The notes under the pieces: model-generated
The model's input: the letters and a program-made list of their open reading frames with translations, nothing else
What the model was told of the DNA's origin: nothing
The model's database searches: none
Assembly (NCBI GenBank): GCA_024689465.1
Contig: JAILDL010000013.1
Location: forward strand, 46,693 to 110,692
Source: Lachnospiraceae bacterium
GTDB taxonomy: Bacteria; Bacillota; Clostridia; Lachnospirales; Lachnospiraceae
Reading direction: 5' to 3'
DNA: 64,000 bases
Shown here: positions 35,289 to 43,961 of the stretch, piece after piece
How positions within the stretch are numbered: position 1 is the stretch's first letter
Layout: every line of letters starts with the position of its first letter
Translations under genes and position numbers: made by a program

Positions 35289-35323
35289 GCCCTCCGGCAA
35301 CTGCCGGAGGGCTTTCTTTTTTA
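35289..35323 (+). terminator. Rho-independent terminator of groESL
   Basis: 10-bp GC-rich stem GCCCTCCGGC/GCCGGAGGGC with AACT loop (35289-35312), followed by a T-rich run interrupted by one C. Confidence 0.95.
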
Positions 35324-35409
35324 GACAAAAGTGCATATAATGAAAGTTAACACAAGATGTTGTGCCATGGGAGAAAAAATAATCAAATATATTGAGAGGT
35401 TATGGTAGT

Positions 35410-36294
35410 ATGGCAAACAAGATCGATCTGGAAGTGTTTAAGGAGAAGGCAGAGCCTTTGCGGGCTTTGGGGATCCGCGTACATCAGGGCAGAGAAGAAA
35501 TAGCGGCCTTTGACTGGGAAGTGATGGGAAGGCGCAATGTGTATTCCGTCAGCAAGAGCTTTTGCTCGTCCGCAGTAGGACTGGCTGTTTCCGAAGGGTT
35601 ATTGTCCCTGGATGAAAAGGTGGTGGACATCTTTGCCGATCATCTTCCGGATCAGGTAAACGAGAATCTGAAGAAGGCAACCTTGCGGGACTGTCTCACC
35701 ATGAACCTGGGTCTTGGGGATTCCTTCCTCATGAGCGGGGATCGTTCCTATCATACAGAAGAAGACTGGATCCGTCTGAGTCTATCCAGACCCTTCCCCT
35801 ATGAACCCGGAACCCATTTTTGCTATAACAACATCGGCCCTTATCTCATCGGCCTGGTGGTACAGGAGAGAAGCGGCGCCAACCTGATGGAGTATCTCTA
35901 TACCCGTATGTTAAAGCCCATGGGCATTTTCCGTACCAGCTGGGAATGTGATCCCCAGGGACGGATCTTCGGCGGCAGCGGTCTGTTCCTGAATCTGGAC
36001 GAGATCCACAAGCTTGGAAAGCTGTATCTGCAGGAAGGGGAGTGGGAAGGAAAACAGCTTCTGCCCCGGGAATGGGTAAAAGAGGCATCCAGAAAGCAGG
36101 TGGACAACGGATCGGAAGGCTATGGCTATTTCTTCTGGAGAGGAAGAGAGAATTCCTTCCGTGCAGACGGATTATACGGCCAGTATTCCATCGTGCTGCC
36201 GGATAAGCAGGCTGTGGTTTCCTGTATTGCGGAAAGCCGTCATGCCGGAACCTTACTGAATATCATCTTTGATACTGTTTGCAATCAGCTATAA
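35410..36294 (+). CDS. Serine beta-lactamase-like hydrolase (class C / penicillin-binding-protein fold)
   Basis: 294 residues. The SxxK motif is S46-V-S-K49 (YSVSKSFCSS), and the tyrosine motif is YNN in HFCYNNIGPYLIG. The third (KTG-like) motif is not clear; DGLYGQYSIVLP stands at that position. The fold covers esterases, peptidases and true beta-lactamases; no signal peptide is present, so a cytoplasmic esterase or amidase is more likely than antibiotic resistance. The ATG at 35410 has AGAGGT 9 nt upstream. A -10 TATAAT (35336-35341) directly after the groESL terminator may be its promoter. The apt promoter lies in its last codons. Confidence 0.8.
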   Translation: MANKIDLEVFKEKAEPLRALGIRVHQGREEIAAFDWEVMGRRNVYSVSKSFCSSAVGLAVSEGLLSLDEKVVDIFADHLPDQVNENLKKATLRDCLTMNLGLGDSFLMSGDRSYHTEEDWIRLSLSRPFPYEPGTHFCYNNIGPYLIGLVVQERSGANLMEYLYTRMLKPMGIFRTSWECDPQGRIFGGSGLFLNLDEIHKLGKLYLQEGEWEGKQLLPREWVKEASRKQVDNGSEGYGYFFWRGRENSFRADGLYGQYSIVLPDKQAVVSCIAESRHAGTLLNIIFDTVCNQL

Positions 36295-36307
36295 GCCCGT
36301 TTATAAT
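36279..36307 (+). promoter_or_regulatory. apt promoter
   Basis: TTGCAA (36279-36284), 17 nt, TATAAT (36302-36307). The -35 lies inside the end of the preceding hydrolase gene. Confidence 0.8.
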
Positions 36308-36348
36308 AGAAATGTTTTTGATTTATTTGTTTTAAAGGAGAGTATTCC

Positions 36349-36873
36349 ATGAAAAAACTTGAAGAGTATGTTCGTACTATCCCGGATTTTCCCGAACCCG
36401 GTATTATGTTCCGTGATGTGACCAGCGTACTGCAGGATGCAGACGGTCTGAATCTGGCCATCAACACCATGCAGGATCTGGTAAAGGATCTGGAGTTTGA
36501 TGTGGTTGTGGGTGCAGAATCCAGAGGATTTATTTTTGGAACTCCCATTGCCTATAACCTGCACAAGCCCTTTGTTCTCATTCGTAAGAAGGGCAAGCTC
36601 CCCTGTGAGACCGTTTCCCAGGAATATGATCTGGAGTACGGTACGGCAACCATTGAGATGCACAAGGATTCCATAAAGCCCGGTCAGAAGGTGCTCATCG
36701 TAGATGACCTGATCGCAACCGGTGGTACCACCGAAGCCATGATCAAGTTGGTAGAGCGTCTCGGCGGCGAAGTGGTAGGCGTTGTGGTTCTCATGGAACT
36801 GGCCGGATTAAACGGAAGAGACAAGATCGCAGGCTATCGGCTGGATTCCGCCATCGTTTATCCCGGTAAATAA
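36349..36873 (+). CDS. apt: Adenine phosphoribosyltransferase
   Basis: 174 residues, full length. Adenine-side motif VRTIPDFPEPGIMFRD at the N-terminus, GAESRGFIFG, and the PRPP-binding motif VLIVDDLIATGGT at about 121-133. It converts adenine and PRPP to AMP in purine salvage. ATG at 36349 with AAAGGAG. It lies directly upstream of the (p)ppGpp synthetase gene, an arrangement common in Firmicutes (apt-relA). Confidence 0.97.
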   Translation: MKKLEEYVRTIPDFPEPGIMFRDVTSVLQDADGLNLAINTMQDLVKDLEFDVVVGAESRGFIFGTPIAYNLHKPFVLIRKKGKLPCETVSQEYDLEYGTATIEMHKDSIKPGQKVLIVDDLIATGGTTEAMIKLVERLGGEVVGVVVLMELAGLNGRDKIAGYRLDSAIVYPGK

Positions 36874-36889
36874 TCGATAAAAAAGTACA

Positions 36890-36913
36890 GGCAGTGGGAT
36901 ACCCGCTGCCTTT
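36890..36913 (+). terminator. Weak hairpin between apt and the RSH gene
   Basis: GGCAGTGGG pairs with CCCGCTGCC (one mismatch) around a 3-nt loop and is followed by only three T residues. At most a partial terminator. Confidence 0.35.
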
Positions 36914-36952
36914 CCAAAATCGCAGGAAGGATTGATCAGTACAGTCGTTGCC

Positions 36953-39286
36953 ATGGATGATTATATGCTTCATTCGGAACAACTGAATACGGATGGCCAC
37001 GTGGATTTCGTAATGGACGACGGGCGCATTCTGCCCACCCAGGAATTCCAGAGCCCGGAAGAGCTTTACAATGAGCTCATTGAGAAGGTGCGCCGTTATC
37101 ATCCTTCCGATGATATCTCTCTGATCGAGAAGGCTTATCAGGTAGCCCATGATGCCCATAAGGATCAGGTACGCAAATCCGGAGAGCCTTACATCATCCA
37201 TCCCTTATGTGTTGCCATCATCCTGGCAGAACTGGAAATGGACAAGGAGACCATCGCAGCTGGTCTTTTGCACGATGTGGTGGAGGATACCTCCCTTACT
37301 TCCGAAGAACTGGGAGCACAGTTCGGCGAGGAAGTAGAGCTCCTGGTGGATGGCGTGACCAAATTGCAGAACCTGCAGCTTTCCAGCGAGGGAACCGTGA
37401 TGCAGTCTGCGGATAAGGTGGAGATCCAGGCGGAGAACCTGCGTAAGATGTTCCTGGCTATGGCCAAGGATATCCGCGTTATCCTGATCAAGCTGGCAGA
37501 CCGTTTGCACAACATGCGGACCCTGAAGCATATGCCCGCCGCCAAGCAGCAGCGGATCGCAAGAGAAACCCTGGACATCTACTGTCCCATCGCACAGCGT
37601 CTTGGTATTTCCAAGATCAAGGTGGAACTGGATGATCTGTCCTTAAAATATCTGGAGCCGGATATCTATTACGACCTGGCCCACAAGATCGCCATGCGTA
37701 AGGCGGACCGGGAGAACTTCATCGCCAACATCGTGGATGAGGTCAGCCATGAGATCGCCGAAGCAGGGATCGATGCCAAGATCGACGGCCGTATCAAGCA
37801 TTTCTTCAGCATCTACAAGAAGATGAAGAACCAGAACAAGACGCTGGATCAGATCTACGACCTGTTTGCGGTGCGTATCATCGTAAACTCCGTGAAGGAC
37901 TGCTATGCGGCGCTGGGTGTCATCCATGAGATGTATAAGCCCATTCCCGGCCGTTTCAAAGACTATATCGCCATGCCTAAGGCGAATATGTATCAGTCCC
38001 TGCATACCACACTGATCGCCGGAAACGGACAGCCTTTTGAGATCCAGATCCGTACCTTTGACATGCACCGTGTGGCAGAATACGGTATCGCTGCTCACTG
38101 GAAATACAAGGAAGCTTCCGACGGAAAGGTGCCGGAAGTACAGGAAGAGGAGAAGCTGACCTGGCTTCGCCAGATCCTGGAATGGCAACAGGATATGTCG
38201 GACAACAAGGAATTCCTGAACCTCTTAAAGAGCGATCTGGACCTGTTCTCCGACAGTGTATACTGCTTTACCCCTACCGGCGAAGTGAAGAACCTTCCCG
38301 CCGGCTCTACGCCCATCGATTTTGCCTACAGCATTCATTCCGCGGTTGGTAATAAGATGATCGGCGCCCGGGTAAACGGCAAACTGGTCACCATCGATTA
38401 TGAGATCCAGAACGGTGACCGGATCGAGGTCATCACCAGCCAGAATTCCAAAGGACCCAGCCGTGACTGGTTAAACATCTGTAAGTCCACCCAGGCCAAG
38501 AACAAGATCAATCAGTGGTTCAAGGCGGAACTGAAGGATGTCAACATCACCAAGGGTAAGGAACTGCTGACGATCTACTGTAAGCAAAAGGGCATCAACA
38601 TGCCGGAGCTGATGAAGCCCAAGTATGTGGAAGCCATTCAGGCCAAGTACGGTTTCCATGACTGGGAATCCGTTCTGGCAGCCATCGGTCACGGAGGCCT
38701 GAAGGAAGGCCAGATCATCAATCGTATGCTGGAGCTGTACGATAAGGATCATAAGCAGAAGCTGACCGATGAAGAGGTGCTGGCTGCGGTAGCGGAAAAT
38801 GCACAGAATAAGTCGGTGCAGATCCGTCCCAAGAGCGGCATCATCGTACGGGGGATCCATGACGTGGATGTGCATTTTTCCAAATGCTGTTCTCCTGTAC
38901 CGGGAGACGAGATCGTGGGCTTCGTCACCAGAGGCCGCGGTATCTCCATTCACCGTACCGATTGCATCAACATCATCAACCTGCCGGAAGACGAGCGCAG
39001 CCGCATGATCGAAGCGGAATGGCTGGCCGGCGAAAGTGATAAGAGCGAATATACCGCAGACATCGTGATCTATGCCAATGACCGCAGCGGCCTGTTAGCC
39101 GATGTGACCAAGGCCTTTACGGAAAAGGGGATCAACATCATTTCCTTAAATACCCGTACCAGCAAGCAGGGCATTGCTACGCTGGAATTATCCTTCCAGG
39201 TTGGCGGCAGAGACGAGATGCGGTCCATGGTAGACAAGATCCGTACCATCGAAAGCGTTCTGGATATCGAGCGAACCAGCGGCTGA
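36953..39286 (+). CDS. relA: Bifunctional (p)ppGpp synthetase/hydrolase (RelA/SpoT homologue)
   Basis: 777 residues. The domains run in order. An HD hydrolase domain (about 65-200) carries HPLCVAIILAEL and HDVVEDT. The synthetase domain (about 255-370) has DLFAVRIIV and YQSLHTT. A TGS domain (about 405-465) follows, then a helical/zinc-finger region and a C-terminal ACT domain (about 700-777). The intact HD motif suggests it also degrades the alarmone. The start is uncertain: ATG 36953 lacks a Shine-Dalgarno sequence, while a TTG at 36932 lies directly after AGGAAGG and would add seven residues. It controls the stringent response to amino acid starvation. Confidence 0.95.
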   Translation: MDDYMLHSEQLNTDGHVDFVMDDGRILPTQEFQSPEELYNELIEKVRRYHPSDDISLIEKAYQVAHDAHKDQVRKSGEPYIIHPLCVAIILAELEMDKETIAAGLLHDVVEDTSLTSEELGAQFGEEVELLVDGVTKLQNLQLSSEGTVMQSADKVEIQAENLRKMFLAMAKDIRVILIKLADRLHNMRTLKHMPAAKQQRIARETLDIYCPIAQRLGISKIKVELDDLSLKYLEPDIYYDLAHKIAMRKADRENFIANIVDEVSHEIAEAGIDAKIDGRIKHFFSIYKKMKNQNKTLDQIYDLFAVRIIVNSVKDCYAALGVIHEMYKPIPGRFKDYIAMPKANMYQSLHTTLIAGNGQPFEIQIRTFDMHRVAEYGIAAHWKYKEASDGKVPEVQEEEKLTWLRQILEWQQDMSDNKEFLNLLKSDLDLFSDSVYCFTPTGEVKNLPAGSTPIDFAYSIHSAVGNKMIGARVNGKLVTIDYEIQNGDRIEVITSQNSKGPSRDWLNICKSTQAKNKINQWFKAELKDVNITKGKELLTIYCKQKGINMPELMKPKYVEAIQAKYGFHDWESVLAAIGHGGLKEGQIINRMLELYDKDHKQKLTDEEVLAAVAENAQNKSVQIRPKSGIIVRGIHDVDVHFSKCCSPVPGDEIVGFVTRGRGISIHRTDCINIINLPEDERSRMIEAEWLAGESDKSEYTADIVIYANDRSGLLADVTKAFTEKGINIISLNTRTSKQGIATLELSFQVGGRDEMRSMVDKIRTIESVLDIERTSG

Positions 39287-39361
39287 TCCTGTTATAGGGA
39301 AGAATTGTCCGCCTGTTTCCGAACAGGATGCAGAAGCGGATGCCGCACAGAAAGGAAACAT

Positions 39362-39994
39362 ATGGCACAGTACAAGATCTACACACGAATCCTTGGGCCC
39401 ATCGCCACCAACTGCTATGTGATCCATGAAGAGGAGAGTACGCAGGCGGTGGTCATCGATCCTGCAGATCAGGGAAGTGCCATTTATCAGGAACTGACAG
39501 ACAAAGGCCTTACGGTAGCAGGGATCCTGCTGACCCACGGGCACTTTGACCATATGGCAGGGGCAACGGACCTGCAGGAAAAAAGCGGGGCAAAGATTTA
39601 TGCGGCATCAGCGGAAAAGGCACTGTGCGCAGATCCTGCCCTGAATCTGTCTCTGGACTTCATCGGACAGCGGATAACCGTTTTACCTGATGTGTATCTG
39701 GAGGACGGAGAAGATGTGACCCTGGGAGGGATCACCTTCCATACCATTTTTACGCCGGGACATACGGAAGGAAGCTGCTGTTTTTATGTAGAGGATGCTG
39801 ACCTTCTCTTTGCCGGGGATACGCTGTTTTGCGAATCCATCGGCCGTACGGATTTCCCCACCAGCTCCATGAGCAGCATGCGTGCTTCTCTTAAAAAGCT
39901 CATGACGCTGCCGGAGAGTTGCACCGTTTACACCGGCCACGGCGAAGTCACCGCCATCGGCCATGAAAAGAAGTACAACCCCTTTATTTCCTAA
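39362..39994 (+). CDS. Metallo-beta-lactamase-fold hydrolase (glyoxalase II-like)
   Basis: 210 residues. Metal-binding motif THGHFDHMAG (H59, H61, D63, H64), with further ligands in TPGHTEGSCC, FAGDTLF and YTGHGEVT. The fold and short length match the YcbL/glyoxalase II-like group that hydrolyses thioesters such as S-lactoylglutathione analogues; the real substrate is unknown. The ATG at 39362 has AAAGGAAA upstream; the longer open frame upstream has no initiation site and overlaps the spacer. A conserved place between the RSH gene and hemZ is usual in Lachnospiraceae as I recall. Confidence 0.9.
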   Translation: MAQYKIYTRILGPIATNCYVIHEEESTQAVVIDPADQGSAIYQELTDKGLTVAGILLTHGHFDHMAGATDLQEKSGAKIYAASAEKALCADPALNLSLDFIGQRITVLPDVYLEDGEDVTLGGITFHTIFTPGHTEGSCCFYVEDADLLFAGDTLFCESIGRTDFPTSSMSSMRASLKKLMTLPESCTVYTGHGEVTAIGHEKKYNPFIS

Positions 39995-40002
39995 GGAGAT
40001 CT

Positions 40003-41463
40003 ATGATCACTGTTACACTGAATCAGGATTTATATGCATACGATATACACTCTTTGATAAAAGCCTTCTATCCGGAATGTGATGTGAAGGTTTTTACCTT
40101 GTCTGAGAAGGATTTACAGCCGGGAGAGGGAGAACCCTCCTTTACCGGGACCTTTTCCGAGGATCTGCAGGAACTGTCCATGACATTGTCCGTGGACGGA
40201 GCAGAAAAAGCCACTATGGTTGCCAGAGCCTCGGAGAACGAAGAACATAATCTGAAGAATTCCATGAAGCAGCATCTGTATACCATGCTGTCGGAGTTTA
40301 CCGGGACCGTTCTTCCCTGGGGAAATCTTACGGGGATCCGTCCCACCAAGATCCCCATGAACCTTTTGGAGGAAGGAAAGGAAGACGCCTTTATCCTGGA
40401 GCGCATGGAGAAGTTTTACCAGACCTCCCCGGAGAAGGCAAAGCTTGCCCTGGAGATCGCCAAACGGGAAAAGAAGGTTCTGGACTCCTTAAACTATGAA
40501 AAGGGTTACAGCCTGTACATCGGCATCCCTTTCTGTCCCACCACCTGTTTGTATTGCTCCTTTACGTCCTACCCCATCGGACGCTGGAAGGATCAGGTGG
40601 ATGCCTATCTGGATGCCCTGGAAAAGGAGATCGACTATACCGCCGAGGCCATGAAGGACCGGGTACTGGATTCCGTATACATCGGAGGCGGTACGCCTTC
40701 TACCCTGTCTCCGCAGCAGATGGAGCGGCTCTTGCACAAACTGCAGGAGAGCTTTGATCTGTCCACCGCCCGGGAATTTACCGTGGAAGCAGGACGCCCC
40801 GATTCCATCACAAGGGATAAACTCCAGGTACTCCATGACTGTCATGTGGAGCGGATCAGTGTAAATCCCCAGACCATGAAGGATGAGACGCTAAAGCTTA
40901 TCGGCAGACACCACACCGTACAGCAGACCGTGGACGCCTTCCATCTGGCCAGAGAGATCGGCTTTGACCACATCAATATGGACATCATCTTAGGACTGCC
41001 CGGCGAAGGGCCGGAGGATGTGGCCTATACCATCGAGGAGATAAAAAAGCTGCGACCGGATTCGCTGACCGTTCATTCCCTGGCCATCAAGCGGGGATCG
41101 AAGCTGAAGGACTGGATCGAGAGCCACGATATCAAAACCCTGGAAAATACCGACGAGACCATGGCCATCGCAGCCAGAGGTGCGGAAGATATGGGCCTTG
41201 TGCCGTACTATCTCTACCGGCAGAAGAACATGCGGGGAAACTTTGAAAACGTAGGCTATGCAGCACCGGGCAAGGAAGGGATCTACAACATCCTGATCAT
41301 GGAAGAAGTACAGGATATCATCGCCCTGGGAGCCGGATCCATCAGTAAGCGGATCTTTCCCGCCGGCCGCATCGAGCGGTGCGAGAATGTAAAGGAAGTC
41401 GCTCAGTACATGGAGCGGATCGATGAGATGATCGAGAGAAAGAAGGCCCTGTTTGCCTTATAA
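40003..41463 (+). CDS. hemZ: Radical-SAM coproporphyrinogen dehydrogenase HemZ
   Basis: 486 residues. An N-terminal extension (about 1-165) typical of HemZ precedes the radical-SAM core with the 4Fe-4S motif CPTTCLYC (C178, C182, C185) and GGGTPSTLS. Several motifs shared with HemN/HemW follow, such as DIILGLPGE. Known HemZ proteins act in oxygen-independent porphyrin synthesis, but the exact role in organisms without a complete haem pathway is unclear. ATG at 40003 with AAGGAG, 8 nt after the preceding gene. Confidence 0.9.
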   Translation: MITVTLNQDLYAYDIHSLIKAFYPECDVKVFTLSEKDLQPGEGEPSFTGTFSEDLQELSMTLSVDGAEKATMVARASENEEHNLKNSMKQHLYTMLSEFTGTVLPWGNLTGIRPTKIPMNLLEEGKEDAFILERMEKFYQTSPEKAKLALEIAKREKKVLDSLNYEKGYSLYIGIPFCPTTCLYCSFTSYPIGRWKDQVDAYLDALEKEIDYTAEAMKDRVLDSVYIGGGTPSTLSPQQMERLLHKLQESFDLSTAREFTVEAGRPDSITRDKLQVLHDCHVERISVNPQTMKDETLKLIGRHHTVQQTVDAFHLAREIGFDHINMDIILGLPGEGPEDVAYTIEEIKKLRPDSLTVHSLAIKRGSKLKDWIESHDIKTLENTDETMAIAARGAEDMGLVPYYLYRQKNMRGNFENVGYAAPGKEGIYNILIMEEVQDIIALGAGSISKRIFPAGRIERCENVKEVAQYMERIDEMIERKKALFAL

Positions 41464-41505
41464 GCTTTGCAGACCTGCAGGCTTTACGACTTTACAGGCA
41501 ATTGC

Positions 41506-41534
41506 TTGAATTCTTTAGCATGGTACAGTAGAAT
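41506..41534 (+). promoter_or_regulatory. hisS promoter
   Basis: TTGAAT (41506-41511), 17 nt, TAGAAT (41529-41534), 67 nt before the hisS ATG. There is no room for a T-box leader. Confidence 0.65.
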
Positions 41535-41600
41535 AGTACTGCTGCAAGATACGACAACGACAAACGCAGGAGTGCTGCGAAGAAGATAACGGAGGAAACT

Positions 41601-42863
41601 ATGGCACTGACCAAGAAACCGGTTACCGGAATGCGCGATATTATGCCGGAGGAGATGGAGATCCGTGATTACGTCATCGGCGTGATCAAGGAGACTTACC
41701 GAAGCTTCGGGTTTCATTCCATTGAGACTCCCTGTGTGGAGAATATAGAGAACCTGACCAGTAAGCAGGGCGGCGACAATGAGAAGCTGATCTTCAAGAC
41801 CCTGAAAAGAGGAGAGAAGCTGAACCTGGAAACCGCAAAGGAAGAAAACGACCTGGTAGACGGTGGTCTGCGCTACGATCTGACCGTTCCCCTGGTACGG
41901 TATTTCTCCAATAATGAAAACAACCTGCCCGCACCCTTTAAGGCTCTGCAGGTGGGAAATGTGTGGAGAGCCGACAGACCCCAGAAGGGAAGATATCGCC
42001 AGTTCATGCAGTGTGATATCGATATTCTGGGAGAAGCCACCAACCTGGCAGAGATCGAACTGATCCTGGCAACCTCCACCACCCTTGGAAAGCTTGGCTT
42101 TTCCGATTTTCAGATCCGCATCAATGACCGTCGGATCCTGAAGGCCATGGCTGCCTACAGCGGCTTCCCGGAGGATTCCTACGACAGCGTGTTCATTACC
42201 CTGGATAAGATGGATAAGATCGGCCTGGAAGGTGTGGAAGCGGAGCTTCTGGAAAAGGGCTTTGGCAAGGAGAGCGTGGATAAGTACCTGGGCCTGTTTA
42301 AGGGCATCGAGGATGCAGAAGACGGCCTTTCCTACCTGATCGATACACTGGGAAGCTTTTTGGAGGAAGCAGTCAGCACCTCTCTCAAAGAGATCATTGC
42401 TTCCGTACAGGCCACCAGATCCGCCAAATTCGAACTGGTCTTTGACCCCACACTGGTCCGCGGCATGAGCTACTATACCGGTACGATCTTTGAGATCGCC
42501 ATGCCCCAGCTTGGCATCGCCTGCGGCGGCGGCGGCCGTTACGACAAGATGGTGGGCAAGTTTACCGGCAAGGATGTGCCGGCCTGCGGCTTCTCCATCG
42601 GTTTTGAGCGAATCATCCTGCTGCTGATGGAAAACGGTTATCAGATCCCCGCGCGGAAGGAGAAGGTGGCATTCCTTTTGGAGAAGGGCTTGTCCGGCTC
42701 CGTTTTATGCGATGTGATCGGCCAGGCACAAAAGCTGCGTAGTGAGAACAAGCAGGTGCTGCTGGTACATATGAACAAGAACAAGAAATTCCAGAAAGAA
42801 CAGTTGACCGAGCAGGGATATGCGGATATCCGCGAGTTCTACAAGGAAGCCTTAAAACAGTGA
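41601..42863 (+). CDS. hisS: Histidyl-tRNA synthetase
   Basis: 420 residues. Class II motifs: motif 1 around FHSIETPCVEN, motif 2 in FRALQVG-like ALQVGNVWRADRPQKGRYRQF, and histidine-specific LVRGMSYYTGTIFE and motif 3 GFSIGFERI. A C-terminal anticodon-binding domain begins near residue 330. It charges tRNA-His. ATG at 41601 with CGGAGG upstream. Its last bases overlap the next gene by 4 nt (GTGA), linking it to a phosphopantetheinyl transferase gene. Confidence 0.97.
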   Translation: MALTKKPVTGMRDIMPEEMEIRDYVIGVIKETYRSFGFHSIETPCVENIENLTSKQGGDNEKLIFKTLKRGEKLNLETAKEENDLVDGGLRYDLTVPLVRYFSNNENNLPAPFKALQVGNVWRADRPQKGRYRQFMQCDIDILGEATNLAEIELILATSTTLGKLGFSDFQIRINDRRILKAMAAYSGFPEDSYDSVFITLDKMDKIGLEGVEAELLEKGFGKESVDKYLGLFKGIEDAEDGLSYLIDTLGSFLEEAVSTSLKEIIASVQATRSAKFELVFDPTLVRGMSYYTGTIFEIAMPQLGIACGGGGRYDKMVGKFTGKDVPACGFSIGFERIILLLMENGYQIPARKEKVAFLLEKGLSGSVLCDVIGQAQKLRSENKQVLLVHMNKNKKFQKEQLTEQGYADIREFYKEALKQ

Positions 42864-43456
42864 CAAACTACGAATTCCTGGAGGTTGGCCAAGTGCCGAC
42901 CTCCTTTCCTATAACGGAAGAAAGAAGACGCAAAATAGAGGCCTGCAAGCAGGAAGCCGATCGGAAACGATCTCTGGCGGCGGCCTGTCTCATGGGACGC
43001 TTTTTTAAAGAAGCCACCGGGCGGGAAGAAGGAGAGATGATCCTTTCCTATAACAGCCACGGAAAGCCCTTTTTCCGGGATTACCCGGGCGTCTGCTTTA
43101 ATGTATCCCATGCAGGGGACTATGTCTTTGGCGCGGTATCCGACCGGGAGATCGGAGTGGACATCGAGAAAGCCACCAGACAGATCCCGGCGTTATCGGA
43201 CCATGCCTTTACCGGTGCGGATCGTAAGCACATCGATAATAGCGGCGATCCCACAGAAGCGATCAAGGTGTGGGTCATCCGGGAGAGCATTGTAAAAGCC
43301 ATGGGCCTTGGGATCACGGCCATGACCGATTTTGAACTGATGTGGCTGTCGGAGGATTCCGGCATTACCTGGGGCGGTGCCTATTCCTTTCATCTGATGG
43401 AGGATGCCCCGGAAGGCTATATAGCCTGTGTGTCCGAACGGACAGGAGGAAGATGA
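42860..43456 (+). CDS. Sfp-type 4'-phosphopantetheinyl transferase
   Basis: 198 residues. Family motifs: NVSHAGDYVFGAVSDREIGVDIEK (about 77-100, with the metal-binding D-x-E in VDIE) and WVIRESIVKAMG (about 138), the W(x)KES-K motif in slightly altered form. It moves the phosphopantetheine arm from CoA to a carrier-protein serine. No carrier protein or synthase gene lies in the window, so the partner is unknown; it may serve the fatty-acid acyl carrier protein. It starts with GTG overlapping the hisS stop and is followed 4 nt later by greA. Confidence 0.85.
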   Translation: MTNYEFLEVGQVPTSFPITEERRRKIEACKQEADRKRSLAAACLMGRFFKEATGREEGEMILSYNSHGKPFFRDYPGVCFNVSHAGDYVFGAVSDREIGVDIEKATRQIPALSDHAFTGADRKHIDNSGDPTEAIKVWVIRESIVKAMGLGITAMTDFELMWLSEDSGITWGGAYSFHLMEDAPEGYIACVSERTGGR

Positions 43457-43460
43457 GAAC

Positions 43461-43961
43461 ATGCATGATAAACTGACTGAATCCGATATCCGGAAAATGG
43501 AAGAAGAGATCGAATACCGTAAGCTGGTGGTCCGGCCCAAGGCATTGGAGGATGTAAAGGAAGCCAGATCCCACGGGGACCTGTCGGAGAACTTTGAATA
43601 TTATGCTGCCAAGCAGTTTAAGAACAAGAATGAAAGCCGGATCCGTTATCTGGAGCGGATGATCAAGACCGCCGTGGTGATCTCCGATCAGTCCAAAGAG
43701 GACGAAGTGGGGCTGAACAATACGGTGAAGGTGGAATTTACGGAAGACGGGGAAGTGGAAACCTACCGCATCGTGACCACGGTTCGTGCAGACTCCCTAA
43801 GCGGCCTTATCACCAACGAATCGCCTCTTGGCAAGGCGCTCCTTGGGCATAAGGTTGGGGACGTGGTCCATGTGGAGGTTCGGCCGGATTTCGGCTATGA
43901 CGTAAAGATACTCAGTATCGAAAATACAACAGATGAAGGGGACGAGATCCGTCAGTTCTGA
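43461..43961 (+). CDS. greA: Transcription elongation factor GreA
   Basis: 166 residues: an N-terminal coiled coil (about 1-75) with the acidic tip motif SHGDLSENFEY that enters the RNA polymerase channel, and a C-terminal FKBP-like domain (about 85-160) with ESPLGKALLGHKVGD. It rescues backtracked polymerase by transcript cleavage. The ATG at 43461 has AGGAGG upstream; the upstream start in the same frame only overlaps the transferase gene. Its end overlaps the end of the convergent membrane-protein gene by 10 nt. Confidence 0.95.
   Translation: MHDKLTESDIRKMEEEIEYRKLVVRPKALEDVKEARSHGDLSENFEYYAAKQFKNKNESRIRYLERMIKTAVVISDQSKEDEVGLNNTVKVEFTEDGEVETYRIVTTVRADSLSGLITNESPLGKALLGHKVGDVVHVEVRPDFGYDVKILSIENTTDEGDEIRQF

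Noticed and set aside
35410..36294. Antibiotic-resistance beta-lactamase
   Set aside because: SxxK and YxN motifs are present, but there is no signal peptide and no clear KTG motif, so a resistance role is not supported.
41464..41600. T-box riboswitch before hisS
   Set aside because: The promoter at 41506-41534 leaves a leader of only about 60 nt, and no specifier stem or T-box sequence is visible.
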